Shown here: in pieces, positions 12,878 to 22,875 of the stretch
How the letters are laid out: each line of letters begins with the position of its first letter
How positions within the stretch are numbered: the first letter of the stretch is position 1
Assembly (NCBI GenBank): GCA_963210315.1
Contig: OY723273.1
Span: forward strand, 186,001 to 250,000
DNA: 64,000 bases
From: Rhynchopus euleeides
Lineage: Eukaryota > Euglenozoa > Diplonemea > Diplonemida > Diplonemidae
Reading direction: 5' to 3'
Translations under genes and position numbers: made by a program
Notes under the pieces: generated by a model
Seen by the model: only the letters and a program-made list of their open reading frames with translations
Told to the model about the DNA's origin: nothing
Databases searched by the model: none

Positions 12878-13222
12878 TCAGCACTTCTTCACGATCATCT
12901 TCTCCAGCTTGCCGCTCGGCGAGAAGGTCAGCGTCTGCTGGATGTGCATCGTGAGAATCAGCAGGCTCACACTGGCCTTGCGCGAGGCAATGCCCGAGCG
13001 CACCTCCGCGAAGGGGTGCTTCTTGTTGAACTTGAGCCCGTCCTTCTGGTCCTTCTTCCACTTCGCGAGGATCTTCGCCTTGCCCTTGAAGGTGTCGGAG
13101 GAGAACATCGTCGGCACTTCGAACACGCTGGTGTCCAGCAGGAAGAGGTCAGCCGCCTGCTCGAGCTGCTTCTCCTCGAACAGGTCCTCCAGCTGGTTCG
13201 CAAGGGCCACGGCGTCACACAT
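12878..13222 (-). CDS. Small NTF2-like (SnoaL-fold-type) protein, copy A
   Basis: This is a single-exon gene for 114 residues. An N-terminal helix pair (LANQLEDLFEEKQLEQAADLF), then DTSVFEVPTMFSSDTFKGKAKI and two amphipathic strands ending in SPSGKLEKMIVKKC, fit the cone-shaped NTF2-like fold. That fold binds small ligands or mediates dimerisation; no catalytic residues can be assigned. It is 84% identical (96 of 114 residues) to the neighbouring copy at 14439-14783. The 80 bases before the ATG are almost identical in both genes and include CAG sites (TTTCTCAG, CCAACAG), possible leader or intron acceptors. The family call rests on pattern alone, and the function is unknown. Confidence 0.75.
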   Translation of the reverse strand: MCDAVALANQLEDLFEEKQLEQAADLFLLDTSVFEVPTMFSSDTFKGKAKILAKWKKDQKDGLKFNKKHPFAEVRSGIASRKASVSLLILTMHIQQTLTFSPSGKLEKMIVKKC

Positions 13223-13514
13223 TGTTTCTGTTGGGAAGGGTTGCTGAGAAACGAGAGGCAAGGTAACCTGCAATGGGATGTTGGTGGAGCGCGCAAAAGG
13301 TGCGCAAAAGCCACAGGACTGAAAGGAGGGTGTGCCGGCCTGGCTGGCTGGGGATAGGGGGTACGCTGACTGGCCGTCATGTTGGGGTGAGGGCCTGATC
13401 CTGAAGGGGCGTGGCGAAGGGAACACTCACGGGGCCTTTGCTCAGAAATGCAGACCGGCGAGCCTCGCAGAGGTGGCAGCGTGGCACAGGGCGGCACAGA
13501 GCGAAGGCCCCCAC

Positions 13515-13765
13515 AGGCTTGCTTTGGAGGCGTAGCGGCAGGGCACAGGCACCTCCGTCCCATAGCGTTTGCGGCGGCAGCAGGGGTGGACCCAGGTGGG
13601 CGCCGGCACATCGCCAAGGATCAAAAACAAGCACACACGGTATCACAACACAGGTTTTATCTCGGGAAGAAAGGGCAAGAACGCCTCGTGTGTGCGGCTG
13701 TGTGCATCACAGACAGAGACACAAGGCATGGGTCAGGGCGCAGTTAGAGAGTGTGCAATGAGTTG
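13515..13765. repeat. Direct repeat, right copy, of the NTF2-like gene duplication
   Basis: This is the partner of 11943-12300, with small indels between the two conserved blocks. It lies between the two NTF2-like genes, upstream of copy A and downstream of copy B. Confidence 0.7.
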
Positions 13766-14065
13766 GGGAAAAATGAAAAAGTGACACCGCGCTTTGATCT
13801 GCGTTGATGATTCTGTACTAGCACTCCTGACACTACTGGTGTCGTGAGTGAGGGGCACAAAGGCACGAACAAAGCGTGTGGAGCGTACCACCGGCATTGG
13901 AGGTGGGACATTGAATGAGGAAAACGATAAAGGCGAAGATGAAACGAATCAGAATGCACGCCTGCACGGCAGCAGCAACGGGGCGTGCACACTTCCCGAA
14001 GGGAACACACACACACTCACTCTCCTTACTCCAGAGGACATGCGGAGGGCTGGATAATCGAATTA

Positions 14066-14177
14066 GGGGGTCTTCGTCTTTCGGCAAGCTCTGGCAATCT
14101 TTCGGCGTTCTCTTCTCCCTACAACAGGAGAAAATCACCAAATAACGCACGTTCTGCACGACATAATGAAGACACCC
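14066..14177. mobile_element. Short inverted-repeat element, GGGGTCTTCG family, copy 4
   Basis: The left end is GGGGGTCTTCGTC and the right end ATGAAGACACCC. The interior matches copy 3 more closely than copies 1 and 2. It lies about 260 bases downstream of NTF2-like copy B, as copy 3 lies about 205 bases downstream of copy A. It therefore probably moved with the gene duplication. Confidence 0.55.
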
Positions 14178-14438
14178 TAAAGAGACCTCGCACTTCTGTT
14201 CACGGGTCGCCAGGCGTCGGCGGCCGCCCCAGTCTGAGGAGGCACTAGCCACGACTCAGTTGGGTGTGGGCGCAAAACAAAGGGATATCCGTGACCGTCC
14301 TCTGGGTCAGGGCAACTAAACAAACAAAGAAAAGAGACAGAGAAGGGCAAGGCACCGCATGGTGCCCTGTATCTCATGGCATCGCAGCATGCTGCCAAGC
14401 AATATCATAATTCTTGGGGTGGACCACAGCCCGCCCTC

Positions 14439-14783
14439 TCAGCACTTCTTCACGATCATCTTCTCCAGCTTGCCGCTCGGCGAGAAGATCAGCGTCTCCT
14501 GCACATGCATCGTGATAATCAGCACGCTCACACTGGCCTTGCGCGAGGCAGTGCCCGAGCGCACCTCCGTGTAGGGGTGCTTCGTGTCGTACTTGAACCC
14601 GGCCTTCATGTCCTTCTTCCACTGCTTGAGGATCTTCGCCTTGCCCTTGAAGGTGTCGGAGGAGAACATCGTCGGCACCTCGAACACGCTGGTGTCCAGC
14701 AGGAAGAGGTCAGCCGCCTGCTCGAGCTGCTTCGCATCGAACAGGTCCTCCAGCTGGTTCGCAAGGGCCACGGCGTCACACAT
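14439..14783 (-). CDS. Small NTF2-like (SnoaL-fold-type) protein, copy B
   Basis: This is a single-exon gene for 114 residues and the tandem paralogue of 12878-13222. The 18 substitutions sit mainly between residues 53 and 98. The N-terminal 50 residues and the C-terminal SPSGKLEKMIVKKC are nearly unchanged. Both frames are intact and equal in length, so both copies are likely functional. The 5' flank is shared with copy A for about 75 bases and then diverges. Ligand or partner is unknown. Confidence 0.75.
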   Translation of the reverse strand: MCDAVALANQLEDLFDAKQLEQAADLFLLDTSVFEVPTMFSSDTFKGKAKILKQWKKDMKAGFKYDTKHPYTEVRSGTASRKASVSVLIITMHVQETLIFSPSGKLEKMIVKKC

Positions 14784-15878
14784 TGTTTCTGTTGGGAAGG
14801 GTTGCTGAGAAACGAGAGGCAAGGTAACCTGCAATGGGATGTTGGTGGAGCACGCAAAGCGATACGAAAATAACAGAAAACAAAGGGTGTGTGGGTGTGG
14901 GGCAGTTGCAGCACGTCGACTGGTCGTCACATTAGATGGCCAAAACGATGTACACCGTTGAGAAGACAGACGGAGTGCGGCAGGCAGCGGCGGACGGATC
15001 GCCGGAAGGACTCAAGCACTCCGCTGCGCAATGATTGGGGGTAATTTGTAATTCTGATGCGGATGGATTTGCCCTGACCACAGGCACCCCCTCTCCCCCC
15101 CGCCCCCCTCCCCACACATTCACACGTTAACCATTCTGCCAGCCCTTTGTGCCTGAAGGGTAAACACCGGTCGCACCAAGCGAACTCCAAAGGCGGCCCC
15201 CACACGTTACAGTTTATTGTTTACCGATGGGGTCATCGAGAACCAGGTTCCGCGCAGTTAATGTGTGGTCTGTAAACCTCACTGCAGGCATATGGTTTTC
15301 GTCTCCACCCACCCACCCCCTCCCTCGCAACCCGCCTGCTGCAAACCACGGCCCACCGACGAGGCCCCGTCTGTGCCGCAAGCCCCCCACAACGTTGCGA
15401 AAGCGCCCTTCCCTCTACCCTCCCCCCCTTGCCGGTATATTTTAAGAACGCAAAGGCAATCCCCCTCACCTGCAGCGACTTCCCCCTCCTCGATTGCCGC
15501 CACAAACCCGAGCCATTCTGTTAGATGGAATACATGCACCCTCTCTTCACGTTGCCGGGGGGTGTGGGGAGCCGGGGGATGGGTGGGATCCAATCTGCTT
15601 TTTTTTTTGCAATTTGGGCCGAACATCGCTCGCCCAGATCATGCGAATGTGTCAGATGCCCGGACTCTATACGATACACTTGCCTCTGCATCGCACGTGC
15701 CTCGAGGGGAACGGGGAAGCAGTGGGGGCGGCTGTGCTCTAAAGAACACGAGGGCGCCACCCGCCCGCCGCCCCCCTCCCCCCCACGGGATCGGATGGCA
15801 CACACACTGCCACAGCTCCGGCATGCACAGCATCAGGGGGATACCCGCTCACCTCGCCACCACCACCCACCGCCTTGC
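14784..15878. other. Spacer
   Basis: No gene is supported. Overlapping open frames on both strands (for example 15265-16080 and 15525-16673 on plus) run into the antisense of the next gene and show no recognisable domain. There are CT-rich tracts near 15300-15430. Confidence 0.5.
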
Positions 15879-18800
15879 CTACATCGCCACCTGGTTCCAC
15901 TCGATTTCAGGAGCCGGCGGCACTTCCGGGTCGTCGAACTCCTCCTCGTACAACTCCGCCAGGACGTCGAGCGCGTCTTCGCTGTTGGGGTTGACGTACT
16001 GCTCTGCAAGGTCATCAAGCATCGTGGCGGGCATCATCTTCGGGATCCCACGCCACGGGTGGAGGAACCCATCAAGATAGAGGTAGTCGCTGTCGTCGGG
16101 ATCGGCGTCGAAGCTGTCGTGCATCACCAGAGACTCCGTCACGCGGTTCCTCTCTTCAGCCAGGTTATGGATGTGCCTCTCCACGGCCTGGGTCAGAACC
16201 CAGATGCCATCCACCTGTGCCTCCATCGTCTTCTGCAGCACGACGCACTGCGCGCACTCCATCAGCTGCGCATCGATCTTCCTCAGGAAGTCAGCAACCG
16301 CAGGGTCCTCCCTCACCTTGCGTGGGTACACCCCTGCAGTGCAGGCTTCGTAGTTGATGGCATTCTGCCTTCTTTTCTTCCCCTTCTTCTTCCCCTTCCC
16401 CCCGTCGGAAAACTCGGCGAGGTAGACCACCTCCCCGTCATCGGGGCACCTCCCGAGAAGCTTCCCCGCAGTCTTCTCGTTTGTCACCACTGTGAAGCCT
16501 GTGAACACAGAGTTCATATCCTTGTGGCGCTGGAACATTGGGCTCTGGCTGACGGTGTAGAGAACATAGGCGTTGGTGAGGGGGTGGCTGATTTCAAACT
16601 CCCCGTCTGCGTCTTTGCCGCGGAGGTGGCACACCTCGAGGTGGGGCCTGCCCGGCACGGGGGGGTCGCGTGAGTCGAACACATGCACAGAGTTGGCGTC
16701 CCAGATGTCGTAAAGCTTCCAGAGGCAGTCGTTGAGCTCGAGGAGGAAGTCGTCGTCAACCTCCAGCCTGAAAGGCGCGTTGGGGAACTTGAGGCTGAGC
16801 AGCGCAGCAAGGGAGACATCCCTCCAGCGGAATGAGGCCCAGCGCATCAGCTGCACATACTCCTGGATTGGGAACGGGCTGAGGTCGGTCACAGGGACAT
16901 TCTCCCGGACCTGCTTCTTGTTGGCGCTCCTGATGGTGACCTTGCCCCGGAATCCCGTCTTCTTCGTGATGTACCATAGGCTGCCCCCCATGGTGACAGG
17001 CGTGTGCAGCTCCAGGTCATGTAGCGGCGGGGACATGTTGAAGGTCTTCAGGCGGAGGTTGCGGACCTTCAGGGAAAGCACCTCGTCTGTCTTGAAGCAG
17101 CGCACCCCGCACCGCCCCTTCGCCAGAGTGTCCGGGTGCGCCGTCTCAATCTCCCCCGCCGTGTTGTTCAGCGCAGGCTTCGACTTGATGCCCGTCAGCT
17201 CCACGCGAAGTTTGGGTGTCAGCCACTCCGTCCCTCCGGCGGTCGCCGTCGTCGGGCCGTCATACGGCACCAACCCACCGCCACCGCCACCACCACCACC
17301 ACCCCCTCCACCGCCACCAGCTGGCGGCGACGACACGGCGACAGGGCTGACATGCCCTGCCTTGCTTGCAGCCCCAACAGGGGCTGGGGCTGCAGCGCAG
17401 GGCACGGCAGTAAGGGGCCGAGGGATGGCCGCGGCGGCGGTGGCGGCGGCTCCGCCGCCGCCGCAATTGAGGCGCATACGCGACGCATCGATGCGGCACG
17501 CGCGCTGCGCGTCAGTCCACTGGGACTCATCCGCCCCGATGAACTCCGCCATCAGCACCAGCTCCTCGGGCCCCGCCTTCCTCGCGAGCAACCTCGTCGC
17601 CGGGGCGCGCTTCCCGGCAGACTTCACCGCTGAGAACCCCGCCAGCACACAGGGGCCTTTGTTCCTCCGCCTCCGATACCCCGCAGACGCCGCCATGGCG
17701 CGCAGCAGCAGCGACGGCGTGATGGGGTGGTCCACCTCCCCCCCCGCATGCGCCAGCCGCGACACCACCACCGGCTCCCGCTGCTCCCCGGCGAGGTCCC
17801 GCGAGTCGAACACCGTCACCCTCGCAATCGCTGGGGGCTGCTCCGCACCCCCGCCCTCCGCCTCCACACCCGCAGCCTCCCGCAGCGCATCGAGAGGCAC
17901 ACCGCAGTCCAGCTGCATCAAGAAGGCATCGGGCAGCGCGAGCTGGAAGGGTATCGCGGGGAACGCCGCCTCCACCAGGGCCCAGAGGCACGCATCCCGC
18001 CAGTTCGCCCACCCCCCTGTGACAGCCGCCTTGGCGTAGGCCGAGATCTGCAGGGGGTGGATTTCCGAGCGCTTCCCCGTGATGCTCCCTCCCTGCTGCG
18101 GCTTCGCCGCGCCGAGCGGCTGCAGCGTGTAAGCCTTGGTGCTCGCTGTGTAGACCGACACCACCAAGAGGCCCCTCCCAGCCCCCTTCGCCCCTCCGTG
18201 CTGCACGGGCGTGCCCACCTTGAGGCGCTCCTCCTGAGGCGGGGCCAGCAGGAGTGTGGTGAACCTCACATTATCCAGAGCAACGCGGTGGGTCTCCCCT
18301 GCAACCGACACGCCGCAGACACCCCCCTCTTCGATGGACACCAGATGCCCAGGCGCGCTGTTGAGCTCGGGGTGCGGCAGGCCGTGCAGCACGCATTCCG
18401 ACATGGGGGCAATCGCGCCGAGGCCGGAGGGCAGCGCAGCCGGCAGGTCGGAGGGGGCTGCTGTGGGGGCAGTGGAGGAGGAGGATGTGACAGCGGTGGG
18501 TGAGGCCGGGGCGGGCTTCTTCGTGAGGGATTCCTCATCCGCCATCTCGCCGAGAACCGCGCAGAAGCGTTCGACGAAGGGTCGTAGGAGGGGCTTGTCC
18601 ATTGCGGCATGGAGGGGGTTCAGGCTGTCGGAGTCGGCAGCAGAGAGCTGCATCTCGGTGAGGGCGCGCGCGCTTCTGCCGGGGTGTGCGCCTTGGGAGA
18701 GGAGGAGGTCGGCAACCTCTGTGGCGCGTTTGATCTTGTCGTCCTTCGCGGTGGTGGCGGGGGAGGCAAACCGTATGGCGTGGCACAGAGGGGTGACGCC

Positions 18801-19049
18801 TTCCGCGTCGAATGCGTCGACAAACAGCATGCGGGGTATGCCGGAGCTGAGCCTCGCGTCGTGGTCGAGCAGCGCGCGGACCACCCCCGAGTGCGCCCCT
18901 CCTGCGGCGAGGTGGAGGCCAGTCAGGCCGGCCCCGTTCCTCGCATAAAGCAGCGCGACGTTCTTCTTCAGGTCATGCTCCACCTTGGGCAGCTTCCCCG
19001 CCTTACAGCTGTCGAAAAACTCCTTCGCCTCGGGGAGGATGTGCTCCAT
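15879..19049 (-). CDS. Ankyrin-repeat protein with a duplicated unrecognised module
   Basis: This is a single open frame of 1056 residues. Residues 1-165 look like ankyrin repeats (GLTGLHLAAGGAHSGVVRAL, GVTPLCHAIRFA, LNPLHAAMDKPLL). Residues about 220-505 and 608-880 are two diverged copies of one module. Each begins with a beta-rich part (LVSIEEGG / LELHTPVTMGG) and continues W-RD-L-AL--FP-PF-L--D-FL-L, then V-VFDSRD, HP-T, AGF or TGF, and a V-LAEF end. The linker between them has a polyglycine run and Ala/Pro-rich sequence. After the second module comes a basic KGKKKGKKRR patch (possible nuclear signal), a Cys-containing helix and an acidic C-terminus. I do not recognise the module. The ankyrin part suggests a protein-binding scaffold. 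The Met at 19049 starts directly on the first helix and is preceded by a long pyrimidine tract. Confidence 0.85.
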   Translation of the reverse strand: MEHILPEAKEFFDSCKAGKLPKVEHDLKKNVALLYARNGAGLTGLHLAAGGAHSGVVRALLDHDARLSSGIPRMLFVDAFDAEGVTPLCHAIRFASPATTAKDDKIKRATEVADLLLSQGAHPGRSARALTEMQLSAADSDSLNPLHAAMDKPLLRPFVERFCAVLGEMADEESLTKKPAPASPTAVTSSSSTAPTAAPSDLPAALPSGLGAIAPMSECVLHGLPHPELNSAPGHLVSIEEGGVCGVSVAGETHRVALDNVRFTTLLLAPPQEERLKVGTPVQHGGAKGAGRGLLVVSVYTASTKAYTLQPLGAAKPQQGGSITGKRSEIHPLQISAYAKAAVTGGWANWRDACLWALVEAAFPAIPFQLALPDAFLMQLDCGVPLDALREAAGVEAEGGGAEQPPAIARVTVFDSRDLAGEQREPVVVSRLAHAGGEVDHPITPSLLLRAMAASAGYRRRRNKGPCVLAGFSAVKSAGKRAPATRLLARKAGPEELVLMAEFIGADESQWTDAQRACRIDASRMRLNCGGGGAAATAAAAIPRPLTAVPCAAAPAPVGAASKAGHVSPVAVSSPPAGGGGGGGGGGGGGGGLVPYDGPTTATAGGTEWLTPKLRVELTGIKSKPALNNTAGEIETAHPDTLAKGRCGVRCFKTDEVLSLKVRNLRLKTFNMSPPLHDLELHTPVTMGGSLWYITKKTGFRGKVTIRSANKKQVRENVPVTDLSPFPIQEYVQLMRWASFRWRDVSLAALLSLKFPNAPFRLEVDDDFLLELNDCLWKLYDIWDANSVHVFDSRDPPVPGRPHLEVCHLRGKDADGEFEISHPLTNAYVLYTVSQSPMFQRHKDMNSVFTGFTVVTNEKTAGKLLGRCPDDGEVVYLAEFSDGGKGKKKGKKRRQNAINYEACTAGVYPRKVREDPAVADFLRKIDAQLMECAQCVVLQKTMEAQVDGIWVLTQAVERHIHNLAEERNRVTESLVMHDSFDADPDDSDYLYLDGFLHPWRGIPKMMPATMLDDLAEQYVNPNSEDALDVLAELYEEEFDDPEVPPAPEIEWNQVAM

Positions 19050-19171
19050 CGTGAGGGAGAGAGCGAGAGACAGAGAGAGGGGGGGGGGGGGAGTGGGTTT
19101 GCGGGTTGTGGGTTAGGGGATGGAACCCCCCTCACACACCCACCACCTCACTCCCTGCTCTTTGTGTGTCT

Positions 19172-19202
<31 letters not shown>

Positions 19203-20108
19203 GGGTGTTAGGGGGAGGTGTTAGGTGAAGTGTTACAAACCCCCCCCCCTCGCTTGAAACACTGTGCTGGAAATGAGATGAGTGAGGAGTGAGGGGGGTG
19301 GGGGTGGGGGGTGTAACGCAGTCTCTCCTTCCTGCCCTGCTGCGGGGGGGGGGGGGGTGGGGGGCAGACACTCGAGCCCACTTCTTCCACTTCGGTTGAG
19401 GGCAACGCCCGCGCCCCCCACTTAGGTATATCAAGCATCTCGAAAGGGGAACGGTACGCCCCTGAGACCCCCACACAGGCAGAGAGGATCGTACAGCCAT
19501 CCTTCTGTGCCACATGTAACAAACAGCGGAGCGCCACAACGCTGACCCCTCTCCCCGCCCAGCTCAGGGGGTGGGTGGCGTGATCCAGCTCAACGGAGCG
19601 TGGCATGGCATGGCAGGGCAGGGCGTTCCCCGAAATGATGGACCGGCCTGTTCTTCCCTCCACCCCGCGCACCCCCATGGGTGGGGGGTAAGTCGATCAA
19701 GCACCTCAATCATCGATCAGAGAGTGTGCAGATGAATTGCTCCTCTCTCACAGGCGAACGTTTGTTTTGTTTTTCTGTTGGGGTGTAGGGAACGCGCTGA
19801 GCAGCACCCTGCACCGCGCTTGCTGCGATCGGGTCTCCCACTGGGGTGACGCACAGCATGAGTTCATCCGTAGCAGTAGTGTACATACATGAGGTGTTTG
19901 ATAGCGTTTCACCAAATGGATGCCAAGTCTGAGACACAACACCAAATCAGAGCAAGCTCAGGTGGCAGGACGCCAATGTGGTGTAGCCCCCCCCCCCAGG
20001 GCTGTAAATAAGGTTTGGGGGTCAGGAGTCAGGAGTCGGGAGTCGGTTATTTACAGTCACCTAAGGTACCTGGGGTGGGGGGCTGGGGGGGACGGGCGGT
20101 CTCAAACC
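19050..20108. other. Spacer upstream of the ankyrin gene
   Basis: No gene is supported. Long G runs lie at 19080-19092, 19187-19205 and 19344-19358. A direct repeat unit (GGAGTCGGGAGTCGG, then TTATTTACA and AAGGTACC) lies near 20030-20075 and recurs near 21070-21145. Confidence 0.5.
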
Positions 20109-20360
20109 CTACTCAATCCTGCACGCATCCTGTAGTACGGCCACCTCTGCCGTGGAGAGTCCCATGGACCCTCCAGCAGTCGCCCACCATTCGGTCAGGG
20201 CGGACTGACTCGGCGCTTGCGGGGTCTTCCCGCGTGCGAGGTGGTCCGCGAAGAAGCACGCGACGCACAGCGCCATGTTGGCTGTCCCAGCCAACCCCCC
20301 ACTTCGCCCGCAGCGCCCCACACGCTGCGAGCACCTCACTCACGGCAGCAGTATTTGGCT
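20109..20360 (-). pseudogene. Possible decayed 3' end of a protein gene
   Basis: Two overlapping minus frames look protein-like in succession. The first is AAVSEVLAACGALRAKWG (about 20345-20290). The second, one frame away, is NMALCVACFFADHLARGK and continues to a stop at 20109. One frameshift near 20285 would join them. A repeat element sits directly upstream (20366-20586), so the 5' part may have been cut off. No family is recognised and this could be chance. Confidence 0.22.
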
Positions 20361-20365
20361 GCATA

Positions 20366-20586
20366 GCTCTCAGTATTTCCCGTGCATGCAGCGCATGCAT
20401 CCACAAATTTTGTGGATGCATCCACACACAGCCTGGAGCTCCGAAGCCCTGCATGCAGGCCTGCCTGCAGTGGATGAATGCCTGTATGCCAAATCAAAAA
20501 TCCATTTTTTGACATTTTCGGGCATCCCTGGATGCCGTGGATGCATGCATGGATGCATCCACACCATCCACGGCCCCACTGAGAGC
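20366..20586 (-). mobile_element. GCTCTCAGT-ended element, short copy
   Basis: The terminal inverted repeat GCTCTCAGT/ACTGAGAGC is flanked by TA on both sides (20364-20365, 20587-20588). The interior is rich in GGATGCAT palindromes. A longer copy lies in opposite orientation at 45509-46052. It is non-coding. Confidence 0.6.
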
Positions 20587-22698
20587 TATGTTGGCTGTGA
20601 GTCAAACACTACTGCCTCTACCTGAGGCATGTTTTGTGTCGCAACAGTTGCGTCACATGTGTGACGCATCTGTGTGGAGTGTGTGTGGGTGTGCACGTGT
20701 GCGCTGTGGTATGCTCAACCACCTGATGGGGGCGGAACACAACTCTTCTTGGGAGCTGCCAGGATCTGGCAAAAGGGGCGGGAAAGGGGCGCCGTATTCA
20801 CAGCAGTGGTTTGGCAATGAACTCACCCCAGTTCAGAGACCGGTAATGAAGAAGATGACTGGGAGGCACACACCATGTCCCACCCAGCGGGACCCCTACA
20901 CCCCCACCCACCCATCGGGACCCCCCCTCCTCGGGTGTTCCAAAAACCCTTTCTTTTGAATATTTGGAGTCTGTGCGGATCGCAGTGGGGTCATTTTGGC
21001 CATGGGGTGCCTAATACCGCACATTCCCTAAGGGAAGCAAGGCAACCCTCCCAATCCCAAAAAATCCGGCGCGAGTCGGGAGTCGGGAGTCGGCCTTATT
21101 TACACCCCTGCCCCCCCCCCCCCCTAGGGACTGTCTTAAGGTACCGAAATCCCTCAACTTTACGACATTTTTCGACATAGGCAATTTTCGACCAGAAACC
21201 CCCCAAAAATGCTGAAAAAGTGGCCAGACCACCCCAAAAACCGCCCCTGGGTGTGGGACACCCACTTTGGTGCCCCGGAACGCGGCTGAAACGCTGTGTT
21301 GAAAAAAGTGTCATGGTTTGGTACCGAACCCCTCCCTGGGTGAGTCTCCCGAGCACCCTGTCACCTGCGTCATCACCATCCCCCGTCATGTAACACGTTC
21401 TGCCGCCTCTGATGAGACATCTGAGTACTATCGGGCCAAGAAAATGGTATTTCAGCGAGTGTTCTGTCAGGTTTCTGCCGACATCCTCAACAAAGACCGG
21501 GTGTGTCTGCGAATGCAAGGGCGTCGCTCGGGAGGCGATCTTATGTGCCCTCCCTGAGGTGTCGGATGCATTGGGGACTTCATCAGGGGTAACGGCAACA
21601 GCGAAGTGGGTGTGGTGTATAACCTGTGTCACCCCGGCTCTACGGTATTGCAGTGGCACTTCTCAGTGGCGATGATCCTCGTCATCTGCACCATCACCCC
21701 CACTTACGCGCTCTTCATTGCAGCACTGCAAGAGCTAAAAGAGATGCCGGACGACGGTCAGAATGCTGGGGAAATCAGCCGCAGATGGAAAGGAGAGACT
21801 GGAGACGGTGCACGAGTGGATTTTGGGGCTGGCGTCTTTGGAAAATATGCCGGTGTGGGTTCCAAAGCCTTATTCGGTGTGCAAACCGGCAGGCGCAGTG
21901 GTCGGTGTACGCTGCAGCAAGTGTGATCAGGAAATACTGGCGAGAAGACGCTCCTTCCCAAGCTTGTCACACTCATTTGCGCCCAAATTGAACCGAAGGC
22001 ATCAGTGCCCACCCAAGACAAGAAAAGGCGGAATGTTGCGGGCAAGTAGGGCGGGACGGGCTCGGAAGGGTGGTTCAAATGAGGGGGCCGGAACCAAACC
22101 ATGACACTTTTTTGAGCATGGTCACGGATTGGCTCAGAAGTGACCAAATACCCCCAAAAACCACCCAGACCGCCCCCAAATACTCCCAGGGGCCGGGGTT
22201 TCAGGTTTACTGCCATTTTGTGCGTGTTCCTCGCCTATGTGAAAATACAGCAGCAGTCTCTCGAGTCTTCCTTTCAGATGATTTTTGCATTGATCGCTTC
22301 CACCTCAACCCGTCACTCGTCACGCGTTTTTTTTTTCTCGCTGGCGCTAGTGATGTCGGCTGGCAGAAAAAAACACACAACAAAACCCCCCCCCCCCCCG
22401 CGTGTCGAGTGACCTTACCTGTCTGAAGTACAGAAAATGTGTCGGGTTGGGTGGAGCATACACACACACATACACATATGTTCACACAACACAGGGCAAA
22501 CCGCACAAACGTGTTCACACATCCGGCATCCTATGCGAAATACCCGCCGCTCCCCGGGAGCTGTTGCGGGAACCATCTGCTCTTCCGACCCACCGAGACT
22601 CTTGCCGTATTTTCTCTACCACACGGGGTGTGTTTTACCAAAAATCCCCTTAAGGTTTTCCCTACCCCCCCCCCCTCCCCCTCAGGCGATCATTTGTG
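20587..22698. other. Spacer without supported genes
   Basis: Open frames exist on both strands but none has a recognisable domain. The second copy of the GGAGTCGGGAGTCGG repeat lies at about 21070-21145. Two stretches about 0.9 kb apart (21180-21250 and 22130-22200) are rich in CCCCCAAAA-type runs. Confidence 0.45.
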
Positions 22699-22875
22699 CA
22701 CGGTGGACTCCCACCCCCTGGAGCGGGGGTCTGGGGCGGGGGTCTGGCGACCCCCGCTAGCGGGAGTCTGCCCTGCTATTTTTGGTGCCCAGACGACCCC
22801 CGCGAGCGGGGGTCTGGACCCCCGATATTCCGATATCCCAAAAAGGTGCACCCTGACGTGTGGGAGTCCACCGTG
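22699..22875. mobile_element. 177-bp MITE with CACGGTGG ends
   Basis: The perfect 16-bp terminal inverted repeat is CACGGTGGACTCCCAC. It is flanked by TG on both sides (22697-22698, 22876-22877). The interior has several GGGGGTCTGG repeats. The outer 8 bp and the 2-bp duplication match the large fold-back elements at 30105, 31162, 43760 and 60195, so it probably uses the same transposase. Confidence 0.75.

Noticed and set aside
16732..18039. 435-residue plus-strand frame opposite the ankyrin gene
   Set aside because: It is a shadow of the minus-strand gene, with no domain and low-complexity Pro/Ala/Ser content.
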